Assembly (NCBI GenBank): GCA_016271365.2
Contig: CM028130.1
Location: 466,769,501 to 466,833,500 of the forward strand
DNA length: 64,000 nucleotides
Direction: 5' to 3'
Origin: Neoceratodus forsteri
Lineage: Eukaryota > Chordata > Ceratodontiformes > Ceratodontidae
Shown: positions 21,736 to 33,215 of the stretch, piece after piece
Layout of the letters: each line of letters opens with the position of its first letter
Numbering within the stretch: position 1 is the first letter of the stretch
Notes under the pieces: model-generated
The model's database searches: none
Told to the model about the DNA's origin: nothing
What the model saw: only the letters and a program-made list of their open reading frames with translations
Position numbers and translations under genes: made by a program

Positions 21736-22223
21736 AGTTCAAGTTCAAGTTTATTGCAGGAAAAAAAACTCCATTGAGCAAGCTCATTCCCAAGGAAGTC
21801 CTGGGATACATGTACAACAAAGCTAACAGAAAACATACAGTAAATGCGTACAACAGAAATTCAAGTACTGGCAAGATACATAAGAGACAAGTGCCCTAGT
21901 GTTGTTCCATGCATTATAACAAACCACATCGAGTAGGTCATCATACTCAATCAAAAAGTGCAGCTTCAATCCATATAGACCTTGGGGCTGTCAAAGACAT
22001 ATACAGTCATAGAGGAAAACAGTTTTACTGACAGTTACAGGCATCTTTTATTTTTTCAGAAATTAACTTTGTACAGAGACTAACAGAGACTAGCTTAGAC
22101 AGTTTCAGAAAGGATTGGAGCCTGTTCCAGATGACTGGGAAGGCAGTGGAGATAGCACATTTACCGGAAGATGGTGTGGGTTTTGAGGACATCCAGGAAG
22201 ATAAAATCTGATTTTCTGAGTAC

Positions 22224-22747
22224 TTAAGTACTACAGCAGGTATGGATGATCGAGGTTAGATAGTTCAGTAGCTTGTTAAGGAGAAGCTTTAGAGTCCAGA
22301 TGCTGACATGGAGAATGCATCTAGTTGTAAGGGACATCCAACCTACAGCTGAGTAGAGGTAGCAGTGATGTGTCCTGTATGGGGAGTTCGTAATGAAGCG
22401 CAGTGCTCGATGGTAGAGAATGTCCAGTTTATTAAGTTTTGAGGTGGTAGCAGAGTTGTAGATAAATGTCCCCATAGTCTAGTAATGGTAGGAATGTGGC
22501 TTGGACAAGCCTAGTCTTGATCTCAGGTGGGAATAGGGACCTGTTGCGGGTAAAGGAAGCCTAACCTGATTTTTAGTCTTTTACATAGGTCATCAAGGTG
22601 TTCAGTGAAGGTGAGCCTGCTGTCTAGCCAGAAACCAAGGTATTTAAATTTGTCGTTGACTTCCAAGGGCTCGCCTAAGGAGGTAACTATAAATTCTTTC
22701 TGCAGGGTGGCAAGAGCGGGGGGCAGAGAACTAGGGGGGAAGATCAT
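22224..22747 (-). pseudogene. L2 RT C-terminal domain
   Basis: The frame at 22,523-22,747 has LGEPLEVNDKFKYLGFWLDS and LDDLCKRLKIRLGFLY. The frame at 22,224-22,475 has LDILYHRALRFITNSPYRTH then HCYLYSAVGWMSL. The order YLGFWLDS, then RTHHC, then GW.SL is typical of the L2 clade. A frameshift separates the two frames, and the final WNSLP-like region is not evident. Confidence 0.75.
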
Positions 22748-24117
22748 AGTTTAGTTTTCTTAGCATTTAAGAGGAGTTTGACATTAATGAGATTGGATTC
22801 AAGTAGAGCAAAGGTGGCTTGGAGGATATCCCTAACCTTAATCAGTGAGGCTTTGGATGTGTAAAGGACTGTGTCGTCAGCAAAGAAGTGCAATTTAGAG
22901 TTAGATATATGACTGTCGAGGTTATTAATGTATAGAGAGAAGAGGATGGGGCCTAAGATGGAGCCTTGTGGGACTCCTCTGCTGATTGATAGGGGGGAGG
23001 ATAACAGGCCACCAGCTTTGATTTTTTGCAGCCTTCCCAAGAGGTAGCTACTAAACCACTGGATGGTTGGTAGGGTGGCACCTATTTTAGCAAGGCTGGT
23101 TTTGATTAGGCTGTGGTCTATGATATCGAAAGCTTTGCTGAAGTCTAAGAAGACAGCTCCCGTGAACTTCTTGGAGTCCATAGCAGTGATCCAATCATCG
23201 GTTACTTTAGCCAAGGCAGTGACGGTACTGTGATAGGAACGGAAGCCAGATTGGGCTGGATTCAGGAGTGAATAGGTTTCTAAATGGTGCTTTAGTTGAG
23301 CATAAACCAGCTTTTCAAAGACCTTGGATAGGATGGGCAAGATAGAAATGGGTCTACAATTATTTAAATCGCAAGGATCCCCAGACTTAAATAGAGGTAG
23401 GATGTGAGCTGATTTCCAGCATGAAGGTACTGTGGAGGAAGAGATAGAGAGGTTGAAAATGTGTAAGACTGGGGCCGTAAGGTAGGTGAACCCAAGTTTT
23501 AGGAAAAGCATTTCAATTCCATCATCCCCTGCACTTTTCTTGGTATCCAGATTCTTAAGAGAATTTTCCATTTCTTTGAAGTTAAGGGGGAGCAGCTGAA
23601 AGGGATGGCTCATTACGAGATCGATGGAGTTTGTACCGTCCAGGCTATTAACACAAGCAGCATACGGGGATGAATCAAACCCTAGGCCAGCAGAAACAAA
23701 GTGAGAATTAAATTCTTCAAGGATATGGGTACTGTTTTCCACGGTCATACCTTTTATGACTATCTTAGTTGGCAGGGGAGGGGCCACCGGCCGCCCTTCA
23801 ATAGACTTAAGGGTCTTCCAGATTTTTAGGGGGTTACCTTTGGCCTGGTCTAGAGAGGAGATGTAATAGTTGGCTTTGACAGATCGAATACGTTTAACGC
23901 AGGCTTTCCTGGCTGCTCTATACACTTGCCAATCTGCTGGGCTTTTAGTGTGTCTAGCCTTAGCCCACAGCTTATCATGGTTAGAAAGGGAGGTCTTTAG
24001 ATCAGCAGGGAACCAGGGGTGTGATATGTTTCTCACCCTGACCTTGATGAATGGAGCGTGCTTGTTTGCTAATGTGATGAGGTTGTTGTTCAGGACCGTG
24101 ACCGCTTCGTGAGGCAT
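22744..24117 (-). CDS. L2 EN-RT linker and reverse transcriptase (457 aa)
   Basis: The longest open frame in the window. Residues 1-190 are the linker (HPWFPADLKTSLSNHDKLWA; VKANYYISSLDQAKGNPLKI). Residues about 190-440 are RT: DLNNCRPISILPILSKVFEK, NPAQSGFRSYHSTVTAL, motif A AVFLDFSKAFDIIDH, motif B GVPQGSILGPILFSLYINNL and catalytic FFADDTVLY. All catalytic aspartates are present. The frame stops after NAKKTKL and the C-terminal domain continues in another frame. The first ATG is probably internal to the original ORF2. Confidence 0.9.
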   Translation of the reverse strand: MPHEAVTVLNNNLITLANKHAPFIKVRVRNISHPWFPADLKTSLSNHDKLWAKARHTKSPADWQVYRAARKACVKRIRSVKANYYISSLDQAKGNPLKIWKTLKSIEGRPVAPPLPTKIVIKGMTVENSTHILEEFNSHFVSAGLGFDSSPYAACVNSLDGTNSIDLVMSHPFQLLPLNFKEMENSLKNLDTKKSAGDDGIEMLFLKLGFTYLTAPVLHIFNLSISSSTVPSCWKSAHILPLFKSGDPCDLNNCRPISILPILSKVFEKLVYAQLKHHLETYSLLNPAQSGFRSYHSTVTALAKVTDDWITAMDSKKFTGAVFLDFSKAFDIIDHSLIKTSLAKIGATLPTIQWFSSYLLGRLQKIKAGGLLSSPLSISRGVPQGSILGPILFSLYINNLDSHISNSKLHFFADDTVLYTSKASLIKVRDILQATFALLESNLINVKLLLNAKKTKL

Positions 24118-24412
24118 TTTAGAAAGATAAAGGTTTTGCCATCTAACCTGGCTAAGGTCTTTCAGGAAGTTCGACTTCGTTGAACTTACGGAATGACCAT
24201 TTGATAATTATCTTGGGCTGATGTATATCTTAGTTAGTAGTCTTGTACAGACTACAATGTTATGGTCGCTCATATCATTATGAAATACGGTCGAATGAAG
24301 TATTTTATGGGGATGGGTTGATAAAATGAGATCAAGAAGTGAGCTGTTAGCTAAGTTTGTCTTATTGACCCTGGGGGGTTCAGACACTAGTTGGGTAAGA
24401 CCAAGTTCATCC

Positions 24413-25203
24413 ACTGCATGACCCTTGTCCAGCTCCCTGGTCACCCAGTCATAGTACTTAATCAGGTCTGGCTGGCAGGACCTTCCTGAGACAAACCCTT
24501 GCTGTTGCCTGTCCTGGAGGCCATTGTCCTCCAAAAATGTCACCAGCCTCTCCTTAAGGATGGTCTCCATGAGTTTTCCCACAATTGATGTGAGGCTGAC
24601 TGGTCTGTAGTTACCTGGATCAGCCTTTGAACCACCCTTGTGAATGGGCACCACATGGGTTAACCTGCAGTCCTGTGGTACACATCCTGTGTGCAGAGAG
24701 GTATTGAACAGGTCAGCTAGTGATCCTGCCAGGCACTCAGCCAGTTCCTTGATTACCCTAGGGTGAATGCAGTCAGGTCCCGGTGCCTTGTCCATCTGCA
24801 GTGCCCTCAATCTTTCCAGTACTCTGCCCTCTGTAATATCACCATCCGTCACCCCTTCCCCTGACCACCCCACCACTCCCAATCCGGTATCTGTCTCCCT
24901 CCCCCTTACCATGAATACAGAGCAGAAGTACTCATTTACTACCTCTGCCTGCTCCTCCTTCCTCTCTATCCAACCCCTGTCCTTCTTAATTCTCACTTTC
25001 TGGTCCCTATTCTTCCTTCTCTCCCCAATGTATCTTAAGAAGTCCTTCTCTCCGTCCTTGATGCCCTGTGCCAACCTCAGCTCTCTGGCTCTCACCAGCC
25101 TTGTAACCTCCCTGGACTTCTTTGTATACTCCTCTCCATCTTCTCCCCTCCCTGATCTCTTGTATATCTGAAAAGTTCCTCTCTTGGCTCTCACCCCATC
25201 CAT
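24413..25203 (-). pseudogene. CR1 EN-RT linker and RT N-terminus (5' half of split CR1)
   Basis: A minus-strand frame from 25,203 encodes KRSGRGEDGEEYTKKSREVT, MDKAPGPDCIHPRVIKELAE, VVPIHKGGSKADPGNYRPVS and FVSGRSCQPDLIKYYDWVTR, then ELDKGHAVD. There it runs in frame into the inserted L2's endonuclease remnant (LTQLVSEPPRVNKT), making a 331-residue chimeric frame down to 24,208. The next CR1 residues, YLDFSKAFD, are found at 21,735, on the other side of the L2. Confidence 0.85.
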
Positions 25204-25214
25204 GATCTCCTTGG

Positions 25215-26165
25215 TCAGCCAGCTGGGCTTCTTTGCCCTTCCCTTCTTACTCTGTGCCTAGTACATGTTCCAGTGGCCTTTGCCAGCCCTGTCCTAATAA
25301 TAATACCCCATTTTTGGTTGGCATCCATGGTTGTTTGGATTCCCTCTAGGTGACCTATGAGAATTTCCCTCATCTTGTTAAAGTCTGCCCCCCCTAAAAT
25401 CAATCACCCTGGTATGTGAACCTCCAGATCACTTCCCCATTCTGAGTGTGAACCACACTGAGTGGTGGTTACTCTCAGCCAGTGGGTCCTCAACCTCCAG
25501 TTTCCTTACGGCTTCCTCATTTGATAGCACAAGGTCCAGAGTCTTTCCCAACCAAGTTGGTTCATGTACCAACTGCACCAGAAAGCTATCCTGAAATGCC
25601 ACAGTATAACCTGCTTCCTAGCACTTTTGGTCGCTAGCGTGCTCCAGTCCACCCCAGGTAGGTTGAAGTCCCCCACCACCACCATGTTCCCTTTCCTGCA
25701 AACCCTCCTGATCTGTTCTGCTAACTCCCTGTCTAGCTCCTCCCCTTGAGTTGGTGCCCTATACATTACCCCTATCCTCAGTACCCTGCCCTTTGAATCC
25801 TGAAACTGTGTCCACAGGGCCTCTGTTCTGCCTTCCTCCCCCTCCTCCCTTATGCACCTTATTCCCCCCCCTTACATAGATTGCCACTCCCTCTCTTTCC
25901 TGTTTGCCCTGTCCTTTCTGAATAGCTTGTATCCAGGGATCATCATATCCCAGTCCTTGTACTGGGTGGCCCAAGTTTCTGTTATGGCCGCAATGTCCAC
26001 CTGCCCCACTGCCAAGAGGGCCTTTAACTCAGCTGATTTGTTACCTAGGCTCCTTGCATTATGTGCCACTACCCTCCACTCTGCTCCTTTCCCTTCCTTC
26101 CCCGAATTTCCCCCCCTTTTGCCTCTACCCTGCTGCCCTCCCCTTTAGCTTGGGGAGTAGGTGTG
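25215..26165 (-). pseudogene. CR1 APE-type endonuclease (5' end of split CR1)
   Basis: Frame 25,872-26,069 opens with AHNARSLGNKSAELKALLAV, then DIAAITETWA with the catalytic glutamate. A shifted frame gives GVAIYVRGG. Frame 25,506-25,766 has MYRAPTQGEELDRELAEQI, then VVVGDFNLPGVDWST. The SDH-containing end (about 25,400-25,440) reads SDLEVHIPG-like sequence in broken frame. The element seems truncated near 26,165, so ORF1 is missing. Confidence 0.75.
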
Positions 26166-26259
26166 TCTGGCTCTCCTCCCTGGGAATCCTGCCTACCATA
26201 CAAATATTGAAGGGCATAAAAGAGGTTACAGATTTACATAGATATGTCAACAGTGATTG

Positions 26260-26592
26260 TTGGCAGCAATACAATAGTATAGTATCATCGGGTATCAAGG
26301 CAGACAGCACATACATGACAGGACAGTCCCTCTGCAGCACTTGCCAGCCACCCCCTTTCACCCTCTATCACCTCTTCACCCATGCCCTCTCCATACCCTC
26401 ACTCTCACTCCTTGCCTCTCCCTGCAACCCCCCTATCACCTTATCCCCCTCCAACCCCCCTTCCACCCTTCCCCATCTCTTTTCTTACATAGGACGCAGG
26501 CATACATTGTACAATGCCTTAGTACATCTTGTTATCTGTTGTTTGAGCCACCCCATTGTATTTTTGTATGCTATATTTTGTGTATATTTATA
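26260..26592 (+). mobile_element. L2-type LINE 3'UTR, left part (split by the Gypsy element)
   Basis: A pyrimidine-rich run (26,340-26,480) is followed by AT-rich sequence ending GTGTATATTTATA at the Gypsy LTR. The layout matches the 3'UTR of the LINE at 50,860-51,953. The rest, including GATGTGGAACCTC and the AATAAATAAATAAATAAA tail, is found right of the Gypsy element at 36,665-36,795. It encodes no protein. Continuity across the Gypsy is inference. Confidence 0.5.
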
Positions 26593-28193
26593 TGTAACCC
26601 CTAGATGGCGCTATCCCAGGGGCTACTACCCCTGCCTGATTTGCCACTAACAGGTTGAGGGGCCTGGATCCAATGGCGGGTGCCTCCACCCAGAGGTCAG
26701 GGTTTGCAATAGTTAAACTAACTTGGTCACAGCCCTCTGGGACACTGCAACCCCCCTTTCTTCCCACTAGTGGCCCACACAATATATCAAATTACCTTCA
26801 CAGTATACACTTACCCCAGGTCTGGTTCCGGCACTGGGACCTCCTGTGAAATGAGATACAGTGCAACAATCACAGTACAGTACTTTAACATAGAACAAAT
26901 ACCTCAGGCAGTATAACTTTGCTGAAACAAGCAGCTCTGATTTATTTAGGGGATATAACAAGGACAGGGGAAATCAGGTTAATTAGCTTATCACTCTAAT
27001 AATCTACCTATGGCTCTGTGCACAGGCCTATCCCTATCAGTTACTGGCCCTGGGTACCCAAGCCCTAGTGGCTAGTCCAAACCGTGGCAGCTGGTAGGGG
27101 CCCTTTCACACAGAGAAAAGGAGAATTAAACAGTCAACAGTACAGTAATTCCATTTGGATTTAATGTGGCAATTCAACAGGAGCGACCCTGAATTAGTAC
27201 TCACGACCTCCAAATAAGATAGGGTCCTTCAATGTCAGCAGGGCTCACTTGAGGTACACAAACCTCTTCACACATTTATATAAAAGAAAGCACTATACCA
27301 GGCAGGCTGCATCTGTATCCCATCGCAATTACTGCACAATACCGGAGAACACACAGCAGATTCAGTTCCTGACAGACCGAGTGCAATTTTCAGCAATTCT
27401 TCCAGTCTCTACAGGGTGAGCCTGGTTTCTACTCTCAGAGATCCTTTGATTCTTTCACAGGACGGATCAGTCCTAACAAGCTGCAGACCGAACTCTGGGC
27501 CTTACACACGTTTTTGACTAAAACTGCACACTGAAAAGCACAGGGCTCCTTCCTTCTTCACTGCCAAAGCTCAACTGCACTCCAACTGAAAAACCGGGCA
27601 CTTCCTTTGAGTTCCTCCCAGTTCTTGACTGGATTGGCTGTCACTCACAATAGACTGCTGCTGTTGGTCCAAAAGGCACTGAAGTCTAAACTACATCTCC
27701 CAGAGTCACTGCCCATACAATCCTCTTGTGGCTGGCTCAGATTATGAGTCCAAGTTCTGATTCGTCACAAGCACCATTTTAGAGCTAGCTTACCCACACT
27801 GATTGGTCCAGTTTAGCAGTTCAAAACTAGAATGGGGAACTAGCAGACACAGTTCTGACTGCAAAGAAAGCAGGTTAGACAAACTGTATTTCATTATTAC
27901 TCTAAATAATTTCTGGCAAACAGTTACATCTTTCAGATAGGTTCCCTTTGCACTCTAGTGACTGCAAAATGAAGTGAATTGCAGCAGCTTGAGTGGTACT
28001 CAATCAAAGAAACACACAGTCCCCCATACAAACTAATTATGTTTGCAAGCAGACAGCTCTTAAAGAGACAGTACCAGAGGTTCTAAAAACACTCACTGAT
28101 AAATGGCTTAAATGCCAAACACCATTCAGGCTTGGAGCATTCAAGCAAGCTCCTGGAAGTCTTTTGGGAACCCCCATTTGCAGGGGGGTTACA
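26593..28193 (-). repeat. Gypsy 3' LTR (1601 bp)
   Basis: Starts TGTAACCCCTAGATGG and ends GGGGTTACA on the plus strand; TATA lies immediately outside. Aligned by eye with 34,732-36,322 it differs almost only by one- or two-base length changes, plus a handful of substitutions (for example CAACAG versus CAGCAG near 27,153). Confidence 0.95.
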
Positions 28194-28203
28194 CCCTTCC
28201 TGG
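28194..28203 (-). other. Polypurine tract
   Basis: Read on the minus strand as CCAGGAAGGG directly before the 3' LTR. A purine run at this position primes plus-strand synthesis in LTR elements. It is short, and the call rests on position. Confidence 0.6.
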
Positions 28204-28519
28204 CCTGGGAAAGCTTGACGTCCGCGTCAAGCAAGTACCCCCATAAGTTTTAACTGCAACCATATACATTTGCATTAGGCTCACACATGTAATCATCAGT
28301 CAATATATCATTTTACCAAGAACACATTTCTGAAACATTGCAGTACATCACTCTTTACACAGTATTACACACATTGTACCATAACTCAAGTTATTACCTC
28401 TTGTACATGAAACCTGAAGAGAGGGGGCCCTTCCCTATCAGTTACCTTGGGGCTGGACGGGGCAAGGGCACCATACTAGAGGGCAACACAAGTAACTTGG
28501 AGTTAGCACTGATGCTCAG
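28204..28519 (-). other. Gypsy 3' untranslated stretch
   Basis: Between the end of pol and the polypurine tract. No coding motif or envelope-like frame is visible. Confidence 0.5.
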
Positions 28520-30310
28520 TTTGGGCAATGAGCTCGGGACACATACACTCCTTTATGGACAACATTGAGAGGCAAATCCACAGGCCTCCCAAGGGAATCA
28601 TAACTGAGGTGCACCACAGGCTTTACAGCTCGACCAGTCTTTCTAGGGGAACTGTTATAGTCTCTGCACTCTGAGCCTCATTTTCAGCATTGTCCTCACT
28701 TGTCAGGGGAGTCTCCATGGGGGTAGAGAGGCTAGAACTTGGGGCACTTTCAGCTCCAGGAGTTACAGTTTCTGGAGTCCACAACATTTGGCTCGCATGG
28801 AGAGCTTTCGACACTGGCAGTGGACTGTCAGGGCACTCAAAATACTCTTCTTGTTCAAGGTATCACCAGTCTGCCCCAATCTATCATTTTCCTCCCTGAA
28901 AGCTCAAACAGTTCAACCATGCACAATGATTCCATTTCATCTGATCTGATGCTTTGCACTTCACTTTCTGGGAGCATTGGCTCCAGGGATGAAGCTGGGG
29001 CTTAGACAGTCCAGAAGGCCCAGCTTCATCTCCAGTATTGACTAGGGATTGCCCGAAACAATTGACTCAGTTCGTAAGAAGGATAGTATTCAAAGTCACT
29101 CCACTTTCTTCCGATATGGACTGACAGTCATGCTCAACTGGGACTTGTGGAGGGAACACTTTAACTTTGCTTCTGTAGGTGCAGACTTTCTTGATCTTTC
29201 TTAGCAGCAGCTCTAGTCACTGGTCCAGAGGGGCATCTTCTAGGGGCTCAGACTCAATTAAGATTTGTCCAATGGGCAGTAAATGATTTCTATGCATTGT
29301 TTTTACATCTTTTGAATTATTCTCAGGCCTTACTTTGTACACTGGCAGATCATCTAGTTTGCCCACTACAATGTGAGGGAGATGGTGCTATCTGTCAGCA
29401 ATCTTGTGCTTGCCATGCAGTCCCAGATTTCTTAGCAATACCCGATCTCCCTCCTGGAGTTCCTGTGCTTTCACCTTTTATCATACCTTTTCTTTGTTGG
29501 CCAGATTTCTTTTGGCAGCCATGGTTTGAGCCAGTTGGTACGCATGAGTTAGCTGGGCCTTTAACTTTGCACATACTGTAAATAGTTGTCAGCTTGAACC
29601 CCATCAGGAGAGACCCCAAAACACACATCTACTGGTAGTCGAGCTTCTCTTCCAAACATCAGGCGGTAGGGGGAGAATCAGTGGCATCACTTTGGTGCAG
29701 TTATAAGCATGTACCAGGGTGCTAATTTGTTGGCTCCATCTAGGCTTGTCCTTGGGTGCAGGGGTGCCCAGCATATCTAGCAAAGGCGGTTGAAACGCTC
29801 AGGCTGTGGGTCCCCTGGGGTGGTGAAGGAGTGGTTCTGGACTTTCAGACTCCCCACAGAGAAAGCATCTCTTTGATCAGACGACTCTCAAAGTCTCTCC
29901 CTTGATCAGAATGGATTCTTTGTGGAGCCCCATAGTGAACAAAAAGTTTTCTACAAGTACTTTGGCCACAGTGGATGCTTTCTGGTCTTTGGTGGGAAAG
30001 CTTGGGCATATCTCGTGAAATGGTCAGTGACCACCAGCACATTACTGATATTTCTTTGATCTGACTCCAAACTCAGAAAATCAATACAGACCAGCTCCAT
30101 GGGTGCACTGGTGGTGATGTTAACAAGGGGGCAGCCTCTGGGGCAAAGCTTTCCTCTGTAAGCAGCTACTACAAGTTCGAATGTGTTGCTCCACATCAGC
30201 CCCCATCTTAGGCCAATAGAATCTGGATCTCACCAAGTCAAGTGTTCTGTCTATACCAAGGTGCCCCATGTGGTTGTGCAAGGACCTCAGTACTGAGTCT
30301 CGAAGCAGTG
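28520..30310 (-). pseudogene. Gypsy integrase and pol C-terminus
   Basis: From about 30,300 downward: zinc-binding HHCC region (HNHMGHLGIDRTLDLVRSRF ... IRTCSSC), catalytic core VCIDFLSLE (first Asp) and LVVTDHFTRYAQAFP. Then come VHYGAPQRIHSDQGRDFESR (second Asp region), a C-terminal block reading HGKHKIADRYH and VYKVRPENNSKDVKTMHRN, and a serine/glutamate-rich tail. The tail ends at KTGRAVKPVVHLSYDSLGRP near 28,600. These blocks sit in several frames separated by single-base shifts. The enzyme inserts element cDNA into the genome. Confidence 0.85.
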
Positions 30311-30829
30311 GGCAGCACTAGTTGTTGTTTGTCTACTTGTCCCCTCTGTCTACTGTTTCTCTGTATAACAGTTTATTGATCAGTTTCAACTTAGGACCTT
30401 CTTTGTATAACAGTGCAGTTCTCAAATCAGTGGGCGTAATTTGGACACATCTTTTCCTGCATAGAGGGCTTCAAGCTGCTTTGATCATGGGATCGCGGGA
30501 TTGAGCCGCCGAATACTGTCATTGTCCAGCTGAGGCAGTGCACCAATGTCTATTGCAGAAAAGTGGCAATAAGCAGCAGGTATGCAATTCTCAGAGGCTC
30601 CCAAGCAATCCACCATGCAGTCCACTGCGTCTGTGGACATTTGTTCCTCCCTGTCAAACTTCCGGCAGAGTGCCCAATGTCAGGTTCTGCTAATCGGACC
30701 CAATCATTCTGGGGAACAGGCCTCGGGAGAGAGCATCAGCATCTATGTGGTTCAGACCTGCTCGGTATTCGAGAGCATAGTCATATGTAGATAATGCAGA
30801 AAGCCACCTATGGCAGTGGCATCCAACTT

Positions 30830-31200
30830 AGCTGAGGTCTGCACATAGGTCAAAGGATTATTGTCAGTTTTACTAGTATTTTAGCCCCATACAAGTACTC
30901 ATGGAATTGGTCAACAATAGCCCACTTCAAAGCTAGGAACTCTAACTTATGTACAGGATAGTTCTTTTCGGATGGGGTCAGGCTTCTACTGGCAAAGGCC
31001 ACTGGTCTCAGGCCATTCTCGTGCTCTTGGTACAACACAGCCCCAACCCTTGCAAGCTAGCATCATGTGCAGGACGAAGGTTTTCTTGGATCGGCATAGG
31101 CCAGCACTGGAGCATGGGTAAGTTGATATATGATCTCATGAAAAGCAGTCTCACAATCAGGAGTCCAGCGGGCCCCAAATACTTCACTTGATGAAAATAC
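30830..31200 (-). pseudogene. Gypsy RNase H
   Basis: Minus-strand blocks: DASLQGLG (first Asp), LYQEHENGLRPVAFASRSLT, SEKNYPVHKLEFLALKWAIV (Glu) and HEYLYGAKILVK, followed by a broken TDNNPLTY-like motif. This is the usual RNase H arrangement behind a Ty3/Gypsy RT, and it removes the RNA strand during reverse transcription. A one-base shift separates DASLQ from the next block. Confidence 0.8.
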
Positions 31201-32140
31201 ACTCTTTCAGTCTTGAGGGCCTGACTTTTGGTATTTTTGTGGGTTGGGGATACCCTTGAGTAAGGTTAAGTAAAGGGCGGATCACTCTTGAATAGTCCTT
31301 GATGAAGCGCCGATAATAACCACAGAATCCCAGGAATCTTTGCAGTTCTTTTAGATTTTTGGGCTGTGGCCAGGTGGTCAAGGCCTCAACTTTACTTGGG
31401 TGGTCTCTATTCCTCGGTGGATACTATGTGTCCCACATACTTTACTGATGTTTGAAAGAATTGACACTTATCAATGGACAGTTTAAGGCCAAAGTCCTCC
31501 AGTCGGTCCAATACCTTAAATAATCTGCTTTCATGTTCCTCCAGTGAGCTGCCAAACACAATAACATCATCTAGGTATACCAGGCACTCTAGTAAGTTCA
31601 TGTCCCCACTGCACGCTCCATCAATCGTTGAAAAGTGGCTGGGCACCTGAAATCCCTTGAGGCATCCTCATGAATTCATAGAAGCCAGCGACAGATAAAG
31701 GCAGTCTTCTCACGGTCCTCTGGGGCCATCGGGATCTGGTAGTACCCACTGCGGAGATCCAGCACAGAGAACCACTTGCTCCCGTTAGGCAGTCCAAAGC
31801 ATCCTGAATCAGGGCATTGTGTACTGATCAGGGATAGGTCCGCCGGTTTAAGGTCGATAATCCACACATCCTTACTGTTCCATTCTTTTCCTCACTACCA
31901 CAATGGGGAAGCATAAGGCTTCTGGATTCTTGTATTACACCAGCAGCTAACATCTCTTGCAGATGCCGTCTCACATCATCTATGTCAGCAGGTGCCAGGC
32001 GTCGAGACCTCTCACGTAAATGGTTTTCGTCATGCAGCCGGATGTTGTGCTCAGCTCCTTGCACGATCCTACATCCCATTCCTTTAAAGAAAACACCTGG
32101 TGCTCTCTGGGCAAGCTTCTCACTGATCCTCACTTTCCAT
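31184..32140 (-). pseudogene. Gypsy reverse transcriptase
   Basis: Frames in order: LAPADIDDVRRHLQEMLAAG and IQESRS (31,828-32,133), then KWFSVLDLRSGYYQIPMAPE with DREKTAF (31,676-31,867, motif A). Next is LVYLDDVIVFGSSLEEHESR with LKLSIDKCQFFQ and VKYVGHIVS (31,407-31,646, intact YLDD), then [20 protein letters not shown] (31,184-31,381). All catalytic aspartates are present. The frames are separated by small shifts rather than stops, in line with a young element. Confidence 0.9.
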
Positions 32141-32190
32141 TCAGCTGGTAGCGGGGAGTCGCGAAACCAAACAAGTCAGGCGTTACTCTG

Positions 32191-33044
32191 TCATTTCTTC
32201 CTTGAACTCTTGCTGCTGGGTAGCACTGCAGTGTCTGCACAATGCACATTAGCCAGGATGCAACCTCTGTTTACTCGAATGTCTCTTTCAGACACATTAT
32301 GAACTTGGACCATTACCCTTCTGGCATAAGCATGGGCTCTAGCGGGCAAAATACTAAGGCTTGACCAGCAGTCCTCTGGCAATTTTCCATCGCCTGGTGC
32401 ATCCAACATTAATATTTTATTCTTAACATCCTTTCTGATACGGACCTCCTCCTGTAAGGTACACTGGGCATTTGGCGCCAGGATCAGAGACTCAGGATCC
32501 TTCTTCCATACAATTCGACTGTTCCTCTGGTTCTGTTTTTCAGCACTCTCTGTGCCTCATAGGCCTTCTTAATTAAAGCCGGAACTCTTAAAGCTCTACT
32601 AGTCTTTGACCCCTGTTTTCATAACACAACTGTGCCAGCCTTCCGAACATATGAGCATTTGTTCCAATCAACAAAGGGACACCATCATACAGTCCAGTGG
32701 GGGACACACTAAGGCTAGGGTCTCTACTTGTTCGGCCACTCCAGCCACGGAGGTGGGGAAAGACAGCCAAATTCGGATATACCCGGAATAGGGTAGGCCT
32801 TCTCACTTAACCCCCATACATGCAGTCCTTCTAATGGTTGTAAGGGCACGCCTGACAAATGCTTCTGATACCAATCCTGGAACATAATTGTCACTTGGGA
32901 GCCACTGTCTAATACAGCTCTTGTAGACACTCCATTCACCTTTACAGTGGTCTCCATGGAGGACCCACTATTCTGGACCAGTCTGGAGAGGCGGTAGTGG
33001 GGCCTGGGCAACTGACCTTGCCACAAAAGGACGTGAATTAGCAT
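32191..33044 (-). pseudogene. Gypsy aspartic protease region
   Basis: Frame 32,724-33,044 contains VKVNGVSTRAVLDSGSQVTI, the retropepsin active-site motif (LDSGS, with the catalytic Asp), and a later GISEFG block. It is followed by a spacer at 32,191-32,409 with RVMVQVHNVSERDIRVNRGC. The protease would process Gag and Pol. The region is joined to Gag and RT through frame changes. Confidence 0.8.
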
Positions 33045-33109
33045 TTTGGTGCTCTCACTGGGATCATGTCGTGCACCTCTTAACCACTGATTTCTTCTCC
33101 AAGCTCTCC

Positions 33110-33215
33110 TTGTAGCCTATATGCAACTTTGCAGTGTCTTTTGGGACTGGCATTCCCTTTCATGTGCCCATCTTTCCCACAATTATAGCAAAACATACTT
33201 TCTGGAGTTTGAGCT
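33110..33215 (-). pseudogene. Gag zinc knuckle (CCHC), frameshifted
   Basis: Minus-strand CYNCGKDGHM at about 33,160-33,195 gives C-x2-C-x4-H. The fourth ligand, TGC, is present but in a shifted frame, so a one-base change separates it. CCHC knuckles bind element RNA in nucleocapsids. Confidence 0.65.

Larger units (their letters stand above)
21736..24412 (-). mobile_element. 5'-truncated L2 LINE inserted in a CR1
   Basis: The element runs from an endonuclease remnant (about 24,208-24,412) through RT and C-terminal blocks to the tail AACTTGAACTTGAACTT at 21,736. On both sides the flanking frames belong to one CR1 element. The L2 is 2.7 kb long and relatively well preserved, with a 457-residue open RT frame. 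Confidence 0.85.

Noticed and set aside
26054..26650. 198-residue plus-strand frame
   Set aside because: Antisense to the CR1 endonuclease and running into the Gypsy LTR; no domain.
28204..28519. Envelope-like gene behind the Gypsy integrase
   Set aside because: Only about 300 bp are available and there is no signal peptide, membrane segment or open frame.
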